Shown here: piece by piece, positions 60,643-64,000 of the stretch
Position numbering within the stretch: position 1 is the first letter of the stretch
How the letters are laid out: every line of letters starts with the position of its first letter
Origin: Clostridiales bacterium
GTDB taxonomy: Bacteria; Bacillota; Clostridia; Saccharofermentanales; Saccharofermentanaceae
Length of the DNA: 64,000 nt
Direction: 5' to 3'
NCBI GenBank assembly: GCA_017451265.1
Contig: JAFSPU010000012.1
Span: forward strand, 1-64,000
Position numbers and translations under genes: made by a program
The notes under the pieces: generated by a model
Databases searched by the model: none
Told to the model about the DNA's origin: nothing
What the model saw: only the letters and a program-made list of their open reading frames with translations

Positions 60643-60855
60643 TTAAGCCTTAGCTGCGAGGAACTCGTTTACCTCAGCTACAGTAGTGTCTACATCCTCG
60701 GGTGTGAAGCCGTGAACGTACATAGCCTGCTCGAGGCTCTCACCGCTTGCTGCCATGCAGCCGATGCAGTGCATTCCCTTCTGCATGAGGATCTGAGCGA
60801 TCTCCATGTCCTGATCGAGAATATCTGTAATAAGCATATCCTTTGTAATAGCCAT
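60643..60855 (-). CDS. DUF1858 domain protein
   Basis: 70 residues, DUF1858: ITKDMLITDILDQD, then MQKGMHCIGCMAASGESLEQ with a CIGC pair, then a helical end. These small proteins are usually found near redox or hybrid-cluster enzymes; their CxxC may bind a cluster or act in redox. I choose ATG 60855 with AAGGAGAG upstream; a start at 60894 would overlap the -10 box. Monocistronic. Confidence 0.8.
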   Translation of the reverse strand: MAITKDMLITDILDQDMEIAQILMQKGMHCIGCMAASGESLEQAMYVHGFTPEDVDTTVAEVNEFLAAKA

Positions 60856-60937
60856 AATTAATCTCTCCTTCTCTTTTGGATTTACCTCAGTCATTATATA
60901 ACGGTGTTATATTTTTGTGAAGAGGGCAAATAATCCA

Positions 60938-62086
60938 TCAGAAAAGATCTGTTCCCGTAATCTGCTCGATGTTTGACAGTTGATCGAGAGTTATGCGTCC
61001 TTCGCTGAGAAGACGCGTTACGGCGGGAATGATGTATTCCGTGCGCTCTGTAAGATCAGGGATCTCAAGGTCGAGTCCCAGGCCGCTTACAGGTTCAAGC
61101 AGCAGGTTTCCGTTCTCGTCGGCCGTAACCTTGAATACTGTTTCCATAGGACCGACTTCAGCCTGAGCCGTCTCTTGTGCAAGCGCGCCGAAAAGCTCGG
61201 AGGCAATCGACATGTAGCTAAGAGTGTCGCCGTTTAGCATGGACTCGATATAGTCAGCATAAATAGGTACCATGACGTCTTCGTTATCAAGCACGTTATT
61301 AAGAATAGTCTGCATGTCCGGTCCGGTACCCGTTGCAGTCACGATAATGTAGTCGTCTGTGATCTCTGTGGCCTCTGCTACATAATCGACTCTGGAGAAA
61401 TATCCTGACAAAACATCTCCGAAACCGCCCATCGTACCTGCTAACTGTGCATAAGAAGCGAGCTGACTGTCAGGGTCGCTTAACATGGCTGCCGCTGCAT
61501 CGATGTTGCCTGCGGAAAGATCGGTCATGAATGTGTTTACAAGCTCCAGCGCATTCTCTTCGGTAAGCGCTGAGAAGTTCAGATCTGCTATGAGATCCAT
61601 GAGATGATTATAGTAATCCTCAGTGGAATCAGCTTCGATGAGCCATGCCTCATCCATTTTGTTAAGCTCGTATTCAAATGTCTCATCCTCAGTAGCCTCG
61701 AGATCTGCAAGGGCTGCGAGGAATTCTTCATATGAATAACCTTCGTCGGCGATGGATTCGATATCAGGAAGAGTGATCGTAACTTCCGCTGAGGCGGTTC
61801 CGTCTCCCATTTCGATGTTTCTAATTTCATATTCTGATGCGCCTAAGATGGCTGCGATCAGTTCGGCCTCGGTATCACTCATCTGCGCTGTGAAGAAAGC
61901 ATCCTGTCCGTCTTCTACGATCCTGCTCGCATATTCGTAATCGGCATCATGAAGTGCTTCCATATAATCCGTGAGTGCCTCATGTGCGTGGGGCTTCTCA
62001 ATTTCAGAAAGCACACTGCAGCTTGCCAAGGTGCCCATGATCATGGCTGAAGCTGTAATAACACTAAATATTTTCTTTGTGTGCAT
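60938..62086 (-). CDS. Secreted lipoprotein of unknown function
   Basis: 382 residues. Signal peptide and lipobox LASC (Cys near residue 23), then two repeats of a DUF-like fold resembling the lipoprotein at 35.5 kb (EALTDYMEALHDADYEYASR and ALELVNTFMTDLSAGNIDAA). Very acidic and helical. No catalytic motif. GGGAAGGGG lies 6 nt before ATG 62086 and is part of a long inverted repeat. Confidence 0.75.
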   Translation of the reverse strand: MHTKKIFSVITASAMIMGTLASCSVLSEIEKPHAHEALTDYMEALHDADYEYASRIVEDGQDAFFTAQMSDTEAELIAAILGASEYEIRNIEMGDGTASAEVTITLPDIESIADEGYSYEEFLAALADLEATEDETFEYELNKMDEAWLIEADSTEDYYNHLMDLIADLNFSALTEENALELVNTFMTDLSAGNIDAAAAMLSDPDSQLASYAQLAGTMGGFGDVLSGYFSRVDYVAEATEITDDYIIVTATGTGPDMQTILNNVLDNEDVMVPIYADYIESMLNGDTLSYMSIASELFGALAQETAQAEVGPMETVFKVTADENGNLLLEPVSGLGLDLEIPDLTERTEYIIPAVTRLLSEGRITLDQLSNIEQITGTDLF

Positions 62087-62092
62087 AAAAAT

Positions 62093-62142
62093 CCCCTTCC
62101 CGATTAGTCTCTATAAATTATAAAGCATATAAGGGGAAGGGG
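62093..62142 (-). promoter_or_regulatory. Promoter inside an inverted repeat that includes the ribosome binding site
   Basis: Between trpA and the lipoprotein gene, CCCCTTCCC and GGGAAGGGG arms (plus-strand 62093-62101 and 62134-62142) flank a 32-nt loop that contains TATAAT for the minus strand (62122-62117). The arm nearer the lipoprotein is its Shine-Dalgarno sequence. Read-through from trpA would carry both arms and could hide that site; the promoter in the loop would not. Confidence 0.5.
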
Positions 62143-62153
62143 TAAATTGCAGT

Positions 62154-62924
62154 TTATCTGATGGCGTCCTTCATGGACTTAACGTACTCGCCCACGTAAG
62201 GTGCGGCTTCCTTGCCGTACTGAGCAAGGATCTTGATGATGGCGGAGCCTACGATGGCACCGTCGGAGATGCCGGCCATTTTCGCTGCCTGCTCGGGAGT
62301 GGAGATGCCGAAGCCGATGGCTACCGGTGTGGATGTATTCGCGCGGATGACGTCAACGATGGACGCGAGGTCAGTCTTGATCTCGGAGCGCACGCCTGTA
62401 ACGCCGAGGGAGGATACGAGGTAGATGAAGCCCTCAGCCTCCTTCGCAATCATCGCGATGCGGTTCTCGGATGTGGGTGCGATCAGCGAGATGAGGTCCA
62501 CGTCATACTTATGGCAGATGGGCAGGAACTCTTCCTTCTCCTCGTAAGGGAGGTCGGGAAGGATAAGGCCGTCGATGCCGATCTCGTTGCATGTGCTGAT
62601 GAATCTCTCAGCGCCGTAAGAGAAAACCACATTGGCATATGTCATGAAGACCATGGGGACCGTGACGTCAGTTCTGAGCTCACGCACGAGGTCGAACACC
62701 TTATCCGTGGTAACGCCGCCCTCAAGTGCACGCAGGTTCGCGCCCTGGATGACAGGTCCTTCTGCAGTAGGGTCTGAGAAGGGGATACCGAGCTCGATCA
62801 GGTCTGCGCCGTTCTTAACAGCCTCACGCACAACAGCGGCAGTAGTCTTAAGGTCGGGGTCTCCGCAAGTGATGAAAGGGATGAACGCTTTACCGTTCTT
62901 AAATGCTTCTGCGATCTTACTCAT
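62154..62924 (-). CDS. trpA: Tryptophan synthase alpha chain
   Basis: 256 residues. It cleaves indole-3-glycerol phosphate to indole, passed to TrpB. Catalytic Glu in [19 protein letters not shown] near 49 and Asp in [14 protein letters not shown] near 60-130; phosphate-binding GFGISTPEQ and GAIVGSAI. I use ATG 62924, preceded by GGGGAGGACA; its start overlaps the trpB stop by 8 nt, so the two are coupled. Last gene of the visible trp operon. Confidence 0.94.
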   Translation of the reverse strand: MSKIAEAFKNGKAFIPFITCGDPDLKTTAAVVREAVKNGADLIELGIPFSDPTAEGPVIQGANLRALEGGVTTDKVFDLVRELRTDVTVPMVFMTYANVVFSYGAERFISTCNEIGIDGLILPDLPYEEKEEFLPICHKYDVDLISLIAPTSENRIAMIAKEAEGFIYLVSSLGVTGVRSEIKTDLASIVDVIRANTSTPVAIGFGISTPEQAAKMAGISDGAIVGSAIIKILAQYGKEAAPYVGEYVKSMKDAIR

Positions 62925-64000
62925 GGATGTCCTCCCCTCTGTAGCGGGCGATGGCCGCACAGTCCTTATCACCTCTGCCTGAGATGGTGATGACGATAAT
63001 CTGGTCCTTGCTCATGGTAGGTGCGAGCTTGCGTGCATATGCCACTGCATGTGCAGACTCGATCGCAGGGATGATGCCCTCCGTCTTGGCAAGGTACTCG
63101 AAGGCGCATACAGCCTCCTCGTCCGTAACAGGCACATACTCAGCGCGTCCGATGTCATGCAGGTATGCGTGCTCGGGGCCGACACCGGGGTAGTCCAGGC
63201 CTGCTGAGATGGAATATACAGGTGCGATCTGGCCGTACTCGTCCTGGCAGAAATAAGACTTCATTCCGTGGAAGATTCCGACTCTTCCCGTGTTAACTGT
63301 GGCCGCGGTCTCGAAGGTATCAATGCCTCTGCCTGCAGCCTCGCAGCCGATGAGTCTTACGTCCTTGTCCTCGATGAAATTATAGAAAGTTCCGATGGCG
63401 TTGGAGCCGCCGCCTACGCACGCGATGACTGCATCCGGCAGGCGACCTTCCTTCTGCATCATCTGCTCCTTGATCTCCTTGCTGATAACAGCCTGGAAGT
63501 CACGCACGATGGTAGGGAAGGGGTGAGGTCCCATAACGGAACCCAAGCAGTAATGTGTGTCGGAGATGCGGGAAGTCCACTCGCGCATTGCCTCGGAAAC
63601 GGCGTCCTTCAGTGTGCGCGTTCCGGACTTGACCGGGATTACTTCAGCACCGAGAAGCCTCATGCGGTAAACGTTCAGGGCCTGCCTGATCGTATCCTCT
63701 TCACCCATGAAGACCACGCACTCCATTCCGAAAAGTGCGGCTGCAGTAGCAGTGGCCACACCGTGCTGACCTGCGCCCGTCTCTGCGATGAGACGTGTCT
63801 TGCCCATCTTCTTGGCAAGCAGTGCCTGTCCCAGTACGTTGTTAACTTTATGTGCGCCTGTGTGGTTAAGGTCCTCTCTTTTAAGATAGATCTTGGCGCC
63901 GCCTAAATCCTTCGTCATCTTCTCTGCATAATACAGACGTGAAGGCCTTCCTGCGTATTCGTTAAAAAGCTCCGAGAGCTCCGCCTGGAACTCGGGATCA
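62917..64000 (-). CDS. trpB: Tryptophan synthase beta chain, 5' end beyond window
   Basis: About 361 residues are visible; the start lies past the right edge, where the frame continues as [15 protein letters not shown]. TrpB joins indole and serine with PLP. The PLP lysine is in [14 protein letters not shown], the phosphate loop is [14 protein letters not shown], and the C-terminal [10 protein letters not shown] is typical. Nothing suggests a broken gene. Confidence 0.94.
   Translation of the reverse strand, partial: DPEFQAELSELFNEYAGRPSRLYYAEKMTKDLGGAKIYLKREDLNHTGAHKVNNVLGQALLAKKMGKTRLIAETGAGQHGVATATAAALFGMECVVFMGEEDTIRQALNVYRMRLLGAEVIPVKSGTRTLKDAVSEAMREWTSRISDTHYCLGSVMGPHPFPTIVRDFQAVISKEIKEQMMQKEGRLPDAVIACVGGGSNAIGTFYNFIEDKDVRLIGCEAAGRGIDTFETAATVNTGRVGIFHGMKSYFCQDEYGQIAPVYSISAGLDYPGVGPEHAYLHDIGRAEYVPVTDEEAVCAFEYLAKTEGIIPAIESAHAVAYARKLAPTMSKDQIIVITISGRGDKDCAAIARYRGEDIHE

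Noticed and set aside
1-64000. tRNA, rRNA, CRISPR arrays, prophage
   Set aside because: Visual scan of both strands found no cloverleaf, rRNA signature, spaced identical repeats or phage structural genes.

Overview
The window (about 50% GC by eye, dense AGGAGG-type ribosome binding sites) looks like chromosome of an anaerobic Gram-positive bacterium of the class Clostridia. Pointers are two Feo iron systems with FeoB-associated Cys-rich peptides, a cytosolic molybdenum/tungsten formate dehydrogenase, CPBP proteases, LiaRS-like two-component/ABC sets, GGDEF proteins with membrane N-termini, a DUF1858 protein and ATC-hydrolase/DUF6796 proteins. I see no rRNA, tRNA, CRISPR array, complete insertion sequence or prophage. 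The genus cannot be set from the sequence alone.

Layout. 1-8.4 kb is an accessory zone of small enzymes (CPBP protease, acetyltransferases, DUF3795, a Crp/Fnr regulator) mixed with decayed genes: a possible transposase tail, a CPBP remnant, GGDEF-gene remnants and an acetyltransferase remnant. It also holds a hybrid sensor kinase followed by a solute-binding lipoprotein. 8.4-14.5 kb carries a lipoprotein, a HAD/FGGY-kinase/DUF2809 set, a membrane-anchored XRE regulator and a MATE exporter. 14.5-19.3 kb (minus) is a self-contained ABC exporter plus LuxR-type two-component operon. 19.5-20.2 kb is a PHP hydrolase. 20.3-34.6 kb is a tightly packed run of 12 plus-strand genes: cardiolipin synthase, a NuoF-fragment/GltD fusion, the formate dehydrogenase catalytic subunit, and genes for molybdenum cofactor (moeA, mobA-mobB fusion, a second MoeA-like gene, moaC, moaA, a MOSC-mogA fusion) and molybdate uptake (modABC).

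34.6-42.0 kb holds a helically phased GTCG repeat followed by a PD-(D/E)XK-like nuclease gene, a large lipoprotein, a 55-residue minus-strand gene, and a DUF4011/SF1-helicase/DUF3320 protein. That protein is split across a run of nine A residues, and its architecture matches an anti-phage family. 42.1-49.2 kb is the iron region: a FeoA-FeoB fusion with a DtxR/MntR-type repressor faces a second feoA-feoA-feoB-peptide operon. The shared intergenic region holds GTTAGC-N4-GCTAAC palindromes, one inside a near-consensus promoter. A fourth copy lies upstream of a peroxidase-flavodoxin pair at 54.6 kb, so one repressor probably controls all of these.

50.8-54.6 kb is an operon behind a consensus promoter with an ArsR/SmtB-like inverted repeat: methyltransferase, DHPS-like metallo-hydrolase, DUF6796 membrane protein, ATC-hydrolase-like protein and ZIP metal transporter. 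I know of no described function for this set. 55.8-59.2 kb is an ABC transporter with an unusually acidic helical extracytoplasmic region, 59.5-60.9 kb a GGDEF cyclase and a DUF1858 protein, 60.9-62.1 kb a lipoprotein, and 62.2-64.0 kb the end of a trp operon (trpA, and trpB running off the right edge).
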